8,175 nt of DNA from Bacillota bacterium (GCA_017627115.1 JAGAHK010000142.1:1-8175), one strand, 5' to 3'. Shown: positions 1-5,991, counted from the stretch's first letter. Program-made: numbers and translations. The notes: generated by a model from the letters alone, not told the origin.

Positions 1-41
1 AATTCTATTAACATTATCAGCGTCGCAGACTTTAAGCCGCA

Positions 42-133
42 GGCGGAAACCGCGTTTTCGCCGAGGAGAAAAACTTGATTTTTCAAACCTTACAGGCATC
101 AAGTGACAGCTTGCTGGCGCGCAGTATGACTGC
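42..133. repeat. Three consecutive small hairpins
   Basis: In order these are 42-50 with 54-62 (nine pairs including one G.U at 46/58, loop CGC), ACTTGAT at 73-79 with ATCAAGT at 98-104 (a small CCT/AGG hairpin sits in its loop), and GCAGT at 121-125 with ACTGC at 129-133. Individually each could be chance. Their spacing, and their continuation into the hairpins at 139-162 and 201-244, make the whole left end unusually structured. Confidence 0.4.
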
Positions 134-248
134 AAATTTGGCAAAAAAACTGTTTTTTGCCAGAGGGTGGAGCTTAATGCGACAGCCCCATACTTACCCC
201 ATTTTATCGGTATTCCGAAAGAGGCAGGGTAACGCCGATAAAATTTAA
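75..248 (+). CDS. Candidate small ORF, 57 aa, TTG start, unknown function
   Basis: A plus-strand frame is open from 36 to the TAA at 246-248. The best start is TTG at 75-77, preceded by GAGGAG (63-68) with a 6-nt spacer, which is a strong ribosome binding site. Internal ATGs at 126 (40 aa) and 177 (23 aa, with GGAG only 4 nt upstream) are alternatives. The product is fairly basic toward its C-terminus (VFRKRQ at about residues 47-52), with no membrane segment, cysteine motif or domain I recognise. Several hairpins lie within it, and it may be a chance frame through a structured or repetitive intergenic element. Function cannot be assigned. Confidence 0.2.
   Translation: MIFQTLQASSDSLLARSMTANLAKKLFFARGWSLMRQPHTYPILSVFRKRQGNADKI
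139..162. repeat. Perfect 10-bp inverted repeat
   Basis: TGGCAAAAAA (139-148) and TTTTTTGCCA (153-162) flank a 4-nt ACTG loop. The GC pairs are at the base and the A/T pairs at the tip, the reverse of a normal intrinsic terminator, and no T-run follows on either strand. It lies inside the candidate small ORF at 75-248. Confidence 0.6.
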
Positions 249-303
249 TTCAAAGCAAAATTCACCTCACCTCCGCTTTGCTGCGGTTCGGTGTGGTGGG
301 GCT
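184..303 (+). other. Candidate three-way-junction structure (possible noncoding RNA segment)
   Basis: AGCCCC (184-189) can pair with GGGGCT (298-303) and enclose two hairpins. The first is ATTTTATCGG (201-210) with CCGATAAAAT (235-244), a perfect 10-bp stem. The second is an interrupted stem over 264-297: ACC/GGT, then CACC (268-271) with GGTG (290-293), then CCGC (273-276) with GCGG (283-286). CAAAGC (251-256) could alternatively pair with GCTTTG (275-280), which would exclude the CCGC/GCGG stem. No known RNA family was recognised, and neither promoter nor terminator is evident. The left part overlaps the candidate small ORF. The assignment to the plus strand is tentative. Confidence 0.25.
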
Positions 304-444
304 AGAACAGAACGGACGGTTTTTCGGGCTCTGTGCTGCGCTTTTTAAAGTGATTTTGGGATAATGATTTTTAATACTTGTTTTCGCTGTTACATTTGTT
401 TTTGTTTAAGTTTTTTATGCCCTTGTACCGCAATGCGGAAAAAC
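304..444. other. Intergenic stretch without recognisable gene
   Basis: No supported gene lies here. The plus strand becomes T-rich from about 341 to 420, and a small CCGC-AAT-GCGG hairpin at 428-438 leads into the 40-bp repeats. A GATAAT hexamer at 360-365 resembles a -10 box but has no acceptable -35 at 16-18 bp. Confidence 0.5.
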
Positions 445-564
445 GTCCATACCGCCTTTGGCGATACGGCTTCGCCGTATGCCCGTCCATACTGCCTGCG
501 GCGATACGGCTTCATTGTATGTCCGCCCATACCGCCTGCGGCGATACGGCTTCGCCGTATGCCC
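445..564. repeat. Three tandem 40-bp double-hairpin repeats
   Basis: Units at 445-484, 485-524 and 525-564 follow one another with an exact 40-bp period. Units 1 and 3 differ at 3 of 40 positions, 2 and 3 at 6, and 1 and 2 at 7. Each unit holds two adjacent small hairpins: CGCC-NNN-GGCG (for example 453-463 and 533-543) and ATACGGC-TTC-GCCGTAT (464-480 and 544-560). In unit 2 the differences are transitions that mostly turn pairs into G.U wobbles on the plus strand (493/503, 508/516, 509/515) rather than breaking the stems. A degenerate half-unit-like hairpin (CCGC-AAT-GCGG, 428-438) precedes the array. There are no unique spacers, so this is not a CRISPR. The period is not a multiple of three and no coding role is apparent. 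It may be a dispersed intergenic element. Confidence 0.85.
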
Positions 565-630
565 ACCTGCATTAAAACGTGCTTTTGTGAGCAAGCTCCC
601 AACGCAGTTTTTATGCGGGTGGGCGTATGG
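555..630. repeat. Long stem-loop running out of the third repeat unit
   Basis: Bases 555-572 (the end of repeat unit 3 plus eight bases) pair with 613-630 to form a continuous 18-bp stem when three G.U pairs are allowed on the plus strand (557/628, 560/625, 568/617). The core is GCCCACC against GGTGGGC. The loop of 40 nt contains a short internal GCTT/AAGC hairpin (581-584 with 593-596). Neither side is followed by a T-run, so it does not look like an intrinsic terminator. GTATGGAC at 625-632 is also the exact complement of GTCCATAC, which opens repeat units 1 and 2, so an alternative closing stem around the whole array is possible. Confidence 0.6.
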
Positions 631-722
631 ACTATTTAATACGGCGTGATGGTTTGAAAACGAATCTGACCCTAAATTTTAATAAAAAACATTAATATAC
701 AATATGAAAACAGGGATAAGAA
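631..722. other. AT-rich spacer between repeat region and murD
   Basis: No gene is seen here. ATACGGCG at 639-646 is complementary to the CGCCGTAT found in repeat units 1 and 3, and may be a leftover of the same element. The remainder is AT-rich with only a weak TTAAT/ATTAA inverted pair near 678-694. Confidence 0.45.
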
Positions 723-746
723 AAAATAATTATCATTAATTATTTT
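723..746 (-). terminator. Possible weak terminator: perfect AT-only hairpin over the murD stop
   Basis: AAAATAATTA at 723-732 and TAATTATTTT at 737-746 are perfect inverted copies around a 4-nt loop. Read on the minus strand, the second arm ends in U-rich sequence (TTTTTTCTT) after the murD stop at 736-738. There is no GC pair in the 10-bp stem, so as RNA it would be unstable, and efficient intrinsic termination is doubtful. It is the only terminator-like structure close behind the operon. Confidence 0.3.
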
Positions 747-2097
747 CCAAAGAGTGTACATATTCTTTAAAGACCTGTCCGCGCTGTTCATAGCTTTTGA
801 ACATATCCCAGCTTGCGCAGGCAGGGGAGAGAAGCACGCAGTCGCCTTTTTCTGCGTTTCTTGTGCAAAGTTCCATTGCCTGGTTGAAATCGTCTGCACG
901 TTCGTAGTCTTTAAAGCCTGCCTTATCCATAGTCTGGCAGATCTTTTCTTTTACTGCGCCTATAACTGCGGCATATTTTACCCTGCCCTCGAATGTTGCT
1001 ATCCATTCCGCAAAGTCGGAGCCTTTATCATAGCCGCCTGCTATGATACATATCGGGCGTTCCATTGCCATTACCGCCTTTATGGAGGCATCGGGGTTAG
1101 TGCCCTTACTGTCGTTATAGTAGCGCACGCCGTTAACTTCCGCCACAAATTCTATTCTGTGTTCAACGGCGGTAAATTCGCAAAGGGTTTTTCTTATTAT
1201 ATCAAGGTCAACACCTGCGCATACACCGCAGGCTATAGCTGCCATTGCGTTTTCGACGTTGTGTCCGCCGAGTATATTCATATCCTTTATATCAAGCACT
1301 TTTTCGTTATATCCGAGTGTGCGGATATACATAGACTTGCCGTCGGAGAAAATGCCGTCCTCTATCTCCTTGTCAAGAGAGAAGAAGATGACTCTGCCTT
1401 TTGTACGGTTTGCCATATCCCTTGTTGCGGGGTCGTTGTAATTGAGTATGGTGAAATCTTCCGTCGTCTGGTTCTCGAAAACCCTTTCCTTTGCAGCAAT
1501 ATAGTTTTCAAGTGTTTTATGTCTGTTCAGGTGGTCGGGTGTGATATTGAGCACTGCGCATATGCTTGGGCGGAAATCCTCTATTGTCTCAAGCTGGAAA
1601 CTTGAAAGCTCCGCAACAAACCAGTTTTCGGGTTTTGCGCCTTCTATGGCTTCGGTGAGCGGTGTGCCGATATTGCCTACCGTGCCTGCAAGCAGACCTG
1701 CATTTTTCATTATTTCGCCGACAAGGGTGGTAGTGGTGGTCTTGCCGTTTGTGCCCGTTATGCCGATAAAGGGCGAACGGGTAAAGCGATATCCAAGCTC
1801 CGTCTCGCCTATTATGGTCTTGCCAAGCTCTTTTGCCTTTTTCACAAAAGGCAGGTCGAGCGGTACGCCGGGACTCATTACCAGCATATCGAATTTTTCT
1901 ATCTCGTCTTCGGGGTTTCTGCCAAGAATAAGAGAAATATCCTTGCTTCTCAACTCGGCAGGCGCTGTTCCGAGCAGGTCTTCGGTTTTAGCGTCCTGCA
2001 CCGTTACGTCCGCGCCGTTTTGTTTAAGCAGATGTGCTGCGGCTATACCGCTTTTTGCCATGCCGCAAACAAGCACTTTTTTGTCTTTAAGCTCCAT
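736..2097 (-). CDS. murD: UDP-N-acetylmuramoyl-L-alanine:D-glutamate ligase MurD
   Basis: MurD is the cytoplasmic ATP-dependent ligase that adds D-glutamate to UDP-MurNAc-L-Ala, the step before MurE. The protein is 453 aa, normal for the family. It has a Rossmann-like N-terminal domain (KVLVCGMAKSG at 7-17; MSPGVP at 74-79), the P-loop GTNGKTTT (115-122), AELSSFQLE (162-170) and NITPDHLNRH (184-193). The YIAAK lysine K203 aligns with the carbamylated lysine of E. coli MurD. HRIEFV and YYNDSKGTNPDA follow in the C-terminal domain, and LLSPACASWDMF is the glutamate-binding signature near the end. A full AGGAGG ribosome binding site (2106-2111) sits 8 nt before the ATG. This is the last gene of the cluster in the window. 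Its TAA stop lies inside a perfect AT-only inverted repeat at 723-746. Confidence 0.96.
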   Translation of the reverse strand: MELKDKKVLVCGMAKSGIAAAHLLKQNGADVTVQDAKTEDLLGTAPAELRSKDISLILGRNPEDEIEKFDMLVMSPGVPLDLPFVKKAKELGKTIIGETELGYRFTRSPFIGITGTNGKTTTTTLVGEIMKNAGLLAGTVGNIGTPLTEAIEGAKPENWFVAELSSFQLETIEDFRPSICAVLNITPDHLNRHKTLENYIAAKERVFENQTTEDFTILNYNDPATRDMANRTKGRVIFFSLDKEIEDGIFSDGKSMYIRTLGYNEKVLDIKDMNILGGHNVENAMAAIACGVCAGVDLDIIRKTLCEFTAVEHRIEFVAEVNGVRYYNDSKGTNPDASIKAVMAMERPICIIAGGYDKGSDFAEWIATFEGRVKYAAVIGAVKEKICQTMDKAGFKDYERADDFNQAMELCTRNAEKGDCVLLSPACASWDMFKSYEQRGQVFKEYVHSLENN

Positions 2098-2127
2098 TTT
2101 TGGTTCCTCCTGTGCATTTATATGTTT

Positions 2128-3105
2128 TTATGCAAATATTCCCTTTACCGCAAGATAGCCTGCAAGGCAGAGCAGTGCGGTGATTATGTAGAACAGCGTA
2201 ACGACCTTTGTTTCACTCATACCGCCCTTTTCAAAGTGGTGATGTATGGGCGCCATGCGGAAAATGCGTTTGCCGTTTGTAAGCTTGAAATATGTTACCT
2301 GAATTATTACCGAAAGCGCTTCGCAAAGGTAGATGCCGCCTACTATAAGTATCATCAGCGGCATTTTAAGCAGTACTGCCGTGCTTGCAACAAAGCCGCC
2401 GAGTGCAAGTGAGCCGGTATCGCCCATAAACACCTTTGCGGGGTTGGAGTTGAACAGCAGAAAGCCCAGCAGCGCACCCACGGCTGCGCCCGAAACGGGT
2501 ACAAGACCGCTTTTTGCCATAAGCGCAACAAACATAAAGAACACTGCAACAAGCGCGGTAACACCCGATGCAAGGCCGTCAAGACCGTCGGTGAGGTTTA
2601 CTGCGTTTACCGTGCCTACCATCACAAAAAACAAAAAGGGTACAAAAAGATATTTAAGATCCAGCTCAAAACCCTTCATAAACGGAACATACACAGAGGT
2701 GCCGAGGTCTGTGCAGGTGTATATGTACCAGGCAAAGCCCGCGGTCACAAGCACCTGAAAAACTATCTTCTGCCATGCGCGCAGACCCAGATTATGCTTT
2801 TTCACAACTTTGATATAATCGTCAATAAAGCCTATCACGCCGTAAAGTATGGTGATGATAAGCACAACGAGTGCATCGGTGTTATCCGAAAGGAAGGGGA
2901 TGCTTGCCGCAAGAAAGGCAAGCAGTATCATAACGCCGCCCATTGTCGGTGTGCCTGCTTTTGCCATATGGCTTTCGGGGCCTTCCTCACGTATCGGCTG
3001 ACCGAATTTGAGCCTGTGGAGCATGGGTATGATTATCGGGCAGAGTATTATATTGACTGCAAAGGCAATGAAAATAGCGTATATTCCGTGTTCTAAGCTG
3101 TACAT
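2128..3105 (-). CDS. mraY: Phospho-N-acetylmuramoyl-pentapeptide transferase MraY
   Basis: MraY is an integral membrane enzyme that transfers phospho-MurNAc-pentapeptide from UDP to undecaprenyl phosphate, forming lipid I at the inner face of the membrane. The 325-aa protein consists of about ten hydrophobic segments joined by conserved cytoplasmic loops. These include GTPTMGGV (51-58), the Asp pair D95-D96 in IDDYIK, NAVNLTDGLDGLA (167-179) with D173 and D176, FMGDTGSLALGG (226-237) and APIHHHFE (285-292). Together they are diagnostic of MraY rather than of the related WecA/TagO sugar-phosphate transferases, which lack this HHH arrangement. The ATG follows the murF TAA by 3 nt. Its ribosome binding site GGAGG (3117-3121) lies within the last murF codons, with a rather long 11-nt spacing. 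The 30-bp gap to murD contains only the murD ribosome binding site. Confidence 0.97.
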   Translation of the reverse strand: MYSLEHGIYAIFIAFAVNIILCPIIIPMLHRLKFGQPIREEGPESHMAKAGTPTMGGVMILLAFLAASIPFLSDNTDALVVLIITILYGVIGFIDDYIKVVKKHNLGLRAWQKIVFQVLVTAGFAWYIYTCTDLGTSVYVPFMKGFELDLKYLFVPFLFFVMVGTVNAVNLTDGLDGLASGVTALVAVFFMFVALMAKSGLVPVSGAAVGALLGFLLFNSNPAKVFMGDTGSLALGGFVASTAVLLKMPLMILIVGGIYLCEALSVIIQVTYFKLTNGKRIFRMAPIHHHFEKGGMSETKVVTLFYIITALLCLAGYLAVKGIFA

Positions 3106-3108
3106 TTT

Positions 3109-4449
3109 TTATTTTTCCTCCAACTTTTCAACAATTTTTTCAAAGTGCATACTGTGTGATGCCTTTACAAGCACAGATGCGCCCGAAGGTATGAGCTGTT
3201 TTTCGTCAAGTGCGGATAAAAACTCGTCAACAGTGGCAAACCACAGGGCATTTTTGCCTGCGGCTTCGTATACGGCGCGCGAAAGTTCGCCTATGGCTAT
3301 GACCATATCAAGTTCTGCGGCTTCTTCGCCGACTTTTTTGTGCATATCCGCGGCATAATCGCCAAGCTCGAACATATCGCCGAGTATTGCGCATTTATAT
3401 GTATCCGCCTGTTTCAATACCTCTATGCTTGCGCGCATAGAATCGGGGTTTGCGTTGTATGCGCCGTTTATAACGGTATATCGCGGGGTGTCGATAATGT
3501 CCATACGTCCCGAAGTCGGCACAAAATCCCTTATGCCGTCAGCTATTTCTTCAAAACTTATGCCGAGGCTGTGACCTACCGCAGCCGCAGCAAGTGCATT
3601 GCTGACGATATGCTCACCGGGGAGCATGGTCTGCGCCCTGAAACTGCCTTTTGGCGTATTTACCGTAAATTCCGTGCCTTTAAGACCTTTTGAGACCATA
3701 TCCGAAGCATAAATATCGGCTTTGCTGTTGTTTATGGAATAAAACAGTATGTTTTCGCCCTTTACGGTCGCGAGCATATCGTTATCGAGGTTCAGTACTT
3801 TTGTGCCGTTTGGCTTCAGCCCCTCGAATATCTCGCATTTTGCCTTTAAAATGCCCTCGCGTGAGCCTAAATTCTCTATATGCGCCGTGCCTGCATTTGT
3901 TATTACCGCTATGTCGGGCTTGACTATATTTGTAAGATAGCTTATCTCGCCAAAGTGGTTCATGCCCATTTCTATAACGGCTGCCCTGTGCTTTTCTTCA
4001 AGACCGAGAACGGTAAAGGGCAGGCCTATATCGTTATTGTAATTGCCCTGCGTTTTCAGCACAAATTCGCTGCCGTAATGCGCCATAAGCACGGATGCAA
4101 TAAGGTCTCGTGTGGTGGTCTTGCCCACACTGCCCGTTACCGCAACTTTGGGAATGTCGAATTTTGCGCAGTGCGCCCTTGCAAAGTCGCCCAGGGCGAG
4201 CCTTGTGCTTTTTACAACTATCTGCGGTATATCAACGTCAAGTTTTCTCTCGACCAGCGCCGCAGCCGCGCCCGATTTGGCGACCTGTGCCACAAAATCA
4301 TGCGCATCGAAGCGCTCGCCGCTCAACGCTATGAACAGATCGCCCTTGCTTACGGTGCGCGAATCTTTTGTTATGCCCGTTATAACGGCATTTTCGCCGT
4401 ATGCGGTGCCGTTTGTCATCTCTGCTGTTTCATTGACAAAGTATCTCAT
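3109..4449 (-). CDS. murF: UDP-MurNAc-tripeptide:D-Ala-D-Ala ligase MurF
   Basis: This cytoplasmic ligase joins the D-Ala-D-Ala dipeptide to the UDP-MurNAc-tripeptide made by MurE, using ATP. The 446-aa length is typical. Visible elements are an N-terminal substrate domain with KDSRTVSKGDLFIAL (28-42), the P-loop TGSVGKTTT (105-113), QGNYNNDIGLP (134-144) and the acidic EMGMNHFGEI (160-169). NAGTAHIENLGS follows at 185-196, then INGAYNANPDSM (327-338) and LGDMFELG (356-363). The family normally has Asp before AYNAN; here it is Gly329 (codon GGC). Near the C-terminus, VKASHSMHFEKIV stands where VKGSRxM is common. The ribosome binding site AAAGGAG (4457-4463) overlaps the end of murE and lies 7 nt from the ATG. 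The murE TGA is only 1 nt before this ATG, so translational coupling is likely. The identification is secure; the altered residue is discussed in the findings. Confidence 0.95.
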   Translation of the reverse strand: MRYFVNETAEMTNGTAYGENAVITGITKDSRTVSKGDLFIALSGERFDAHDFVAQVAKSGAAAALVERKLDVDIPQIVVKSTRLALGDFARAHCAKFDIPKVAVTGSVGKTTTRDLIASVLMAHYGSEFVLKTQGNYNNDIGLPFTVLGLEEKHRAAVIEMGMNHFGEISYLTNIVKPDIAVITNAGTAHIENLGSREGILKAKCEIFEGLKPNGTKVLNLDNDMLATVKGENILFYSINNSKADIYASDMVSKGLKGTEFTVNTPKGSFRAQTMLPGEHIVSNALAAAAVGHSLGISFEEIADGIRDFVPTSGRMDIIDTPRYTVINGAYNANPDSMRASIEVLKQADTYKCAILGDMFELGDYAADMHKKVGEEAAELDMVIAIGELSRAVYEAAGKNALWFATVDEFLSALDEKQLIPSGASVLVKASHSMHFEKIVEKLEEK

Positions 4450-4450
4450 A

Positions 4451-5908
4451 TCAAAGCTCCTTTAAAGCCTCGGCAGCAACCTCGGCATCGTCAAAATGTA
4501 TGGTTTTGTCCTTAAATATCTCGTAGTCCTCGTGACCCTTGCCCGCAATAACCACGCTGTCGCCACGGTTGGCTTCTTTGACGGCGGCAAATATCGCTTC
4601 GCGCCTGTCTACTATCAGCCTGTAGTTATCCGTTGCGGACTTTACGCCCGGTTCTATCTCGTGAAGTATATCTATGGGTTCTTCCGAACGCGGATTGTCG
4701 GAGGTGACAAAGCACATATCCGAAAGCCTGCCCGCTATCTCGCCCATAATGGGACGTTTTGTTCTGTCACGGTCGCCGCCGCAGCCGAATACCGTAAGCA
4801 CACGGCCTTTAGTGAATTCCCTTACCGCATTGAGGATGTTCTCAACACCGTCGGGTGTGTGTGCGTAGTCAACAATGACATTTATGCCCCTGTCGTTGGG
4901 AATGTTCTGTATTCTGCCGGGTACGCCCTTTATTGCGGCGATACCCTTTATTATATCGTCATCGGCGATGCCCATTGCAAGCGCCGCGCCTATAACGCCG
5001 AGAGCGTTGTAAACGCTGAATCTGCCCGGTACGTTAAGTATAAAGTCAAGGCTCCTGCCGTCGGCATCAACGGTGAAAGTGACCTTATCCATATGATAAA
5101 CTATGTTTTTCGCGAAAATATCGGCCTGCTTTTCCATGCCGAAAGTCTTTATGCCGCAGTCGGCCTGTGCGATGATCTTTTCCGCCCACTTGTCGTCTGT
5201 GTTCACAATGCCCGTTTTGCACATTTTAAACAGCTTTGCCTTTGCGTCACAGTAGTTTTCCATCGTTTTGTGGAAATCAAGATGATCCTGCGTAAGGTTT
5301 GTGAAAATACCTATATCAAAATCCGAGCAGTCCACCTTTTGCAGTGCAAGCCCGTGCGAAGATACCTCCATAATGACCTCGTCAACACCGCAGGCTGCCA
5401 TATGCGCAAATATCTCCTGCAATTCTATGGTGTCGGGAGTGGTGGATGTCGCCATTTTTATATCCTGTTTCTCGCCGTTGACGGTTATGCCGACTGTGCC
5501 GATAACACCCGTCTTGTGACCCAGACGGCGCAGTATGGTCTCAAGAAAGTATGTGCTGCTGGTCTTGCCGTTCGTGCCCGTTACGCCTATAAGTGTGAAT
5601 TTCTTGCTCGGTTCGCCGTAAAAAGCCGCCGCTATTTTTGCAAGTGCTTCGCGGCTGCCGTTTGGTACAAAAACGCCCGTAACACCCTCGGGTATCTCGA
5701 TCTCTTTTTCGCATAAAACAGCGGTGCAGCCGTTTTTAACGGCAGACGGGATATATTTGTGACCGTCTGTGGTAAAGCCTGCGATACACACAAAAAGCGT
5801 ACCCGATGCAGCCTGTCTTGAATCTATGGTAAGTTTGTTTATATCTTGCTTGATGTCGCCTTGGATAAGCGTGTATTCCACATTTTTTAAAAGTTCGGAT
5901 AATAGCAT
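4451..5908 (-). CDS. murE: UDP-MurNAc-tripeptide synthetase MurE, meso-diaminopimelate type
   Basis: This cytoplasmic ATP-dependent Mur ligase adds the third amino acid to UDP-MurNAc-L-Ala-D-Glu. From the ATG at 5908 the protein is 485 aa, normal for the family. It has the N-terminal UDP-sugar domain (TIDSRQ at 27-32), the ATP-binding P-loop GVTGTNGKTSST at 108-119 and TSTTPD at 154-159. NLTQDHLDFH lies at 204-213, a YCDAK lysine at K223 aligns with the carbamylated lysine of the family, and VDYAHTPD is at 346-353. DNPRSEEP at 404-411 carries the Arg that recognises meso-DAP, whereas lysine-adding enzymes lack DNPR. GKGHED is at 456-461. The frame stays open upstream to an ATG at 5980, but those 24 extra residues do not resemble MurE. 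The start at 5908 gives the usual LLSELL opening and has GGGAG 8 nt upstream. murF begins 1 nt after the TGA stop. Confidence 0.96.
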   Translation of the reverse strand: MLLSELLKNVEYTLIQGDIKQDINKLTIDSRQAASGTLFVCIAGFTTDGHKYIPSAVKNGCTAVLCEKEIEIPEGVTGVFVPNGSREALAKIAAAFYGEPSKKFTLIGVTGTNGKTSSTYFLETILRRLGHKTGVIGTVGITVNGEKQDIKMATSTTPDTIELQEIFAHMAACGVDEVIMEVSSHGLALQKVDCSDFDIGIFTNLTQDHLDFHKTMENYCDAKAKLFKMCKTGIVNTDDKWAEKIIAQADCGIKTFGMEKQADIFAKNIVYHMDKVTFTVDADGRSLDFILNVPGRFSVYNALGVIGAALAMGIADDDIIKGIAAIKGVPGRIQNIPNDRGINVIVDYAHTPDGVENILNAVREFTKGRVLTVFGCGGDRDRTKRPIMGEIAGRLSDMCFVTSDNPRSEEPIDILHEIEPGVKSATDNYRLIVDRREAIFAAVKEANRGDSVVIAGKGHEDYEIFKDKTIHFDDAEVAAEALKEL

Positions 5909-5916
5909 ATCAACAT

Positions 5917-5921
5917 CTCCC
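5917..5921 (-). promoter_or_regulatory. Ribosome binding site fixing the murE start
   Basis: GGGAG on the minus strand ends 8 nt before the ATG at 5906-5908. It favours this start over the in-frame ATG at 5980, which would overlap the probable promoter region and add a non-homologous N-terminus. Confidence 0.75.
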
Positions 5922-5991
5922 GTCATCAGATTAATGGGAAAAGGAAAAAATATCCCCATTGTCTTATAATAATACCACAAAAAAATGGTTT

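Noticed and set aside
194..244. H-type pseudoknot: TTACCC (194-199) with GGGTAA (227-232) interleaved with the 201-210/235-244 stem
   Set aside because: Connecting loops of 1 and 2 nt are too short to span a 10-bp and a 6-bp helix, so it is probably an alternative pairing rather than a pseudoknot.
263..298. Minus-strand intrinsic terminator
   Set aside because: The hairpin is real but interrupted, and it is followed on the minus strand only by AATTTTGCTTTG. It also lies more than 400 bp beyond murD.
445..564. CRISPR array
   Set aside because: The 40-bp units abut directly with no unique spacers, there are only three, and no cas genes are near.
364..639. Overlapping plus-strand open frames (up to 91 codons) through the 40-bp repeats, and one of 70 codons on the minus strand at 390-602
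   Set aside because: All arise because the repeat lacks stops in several frames. The 40-bp period shifts the frame each unit, no ribosome binding site is convincing, and the products show no consistent domain.
1..735. tRNA, tmRNA, SRP RNA or RNase P RNA gene
   Set aside because: I looked for their conserved sequence marks (T-loop GGTTCGA, the tmRNA tag end, the SRP GGAAG tetraloop context, the RNase P core) and found none on either strand.
754..1605. Long plus-strand open frame opposite murD
   Set aside because: It is antisense to a secure murD gene, cysteine- and tyrosine-rich in the way of complementary-strand translations, and lacks a ribosome binding site. A similar 406-codon frame at 4496-5716 opposite murE was rejected for the same reason.
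3255..3281. Stretch in murF resembling the 40-bp repeat (CCTGCGGCTTCG, TACGGCG)
   Set aside because: It is in frame within a well-conserved gene, shares only short blocks in a different order, and is likely chance GC-rich similarity.
5909..5980. N-terminal extension of murE starting at the ATG at 5980
   Set aside because: The 24 extra residues do not resemble MurE and overlap the leader. The ATG at 5908 has a proper GGGAG site and the expected first residues.
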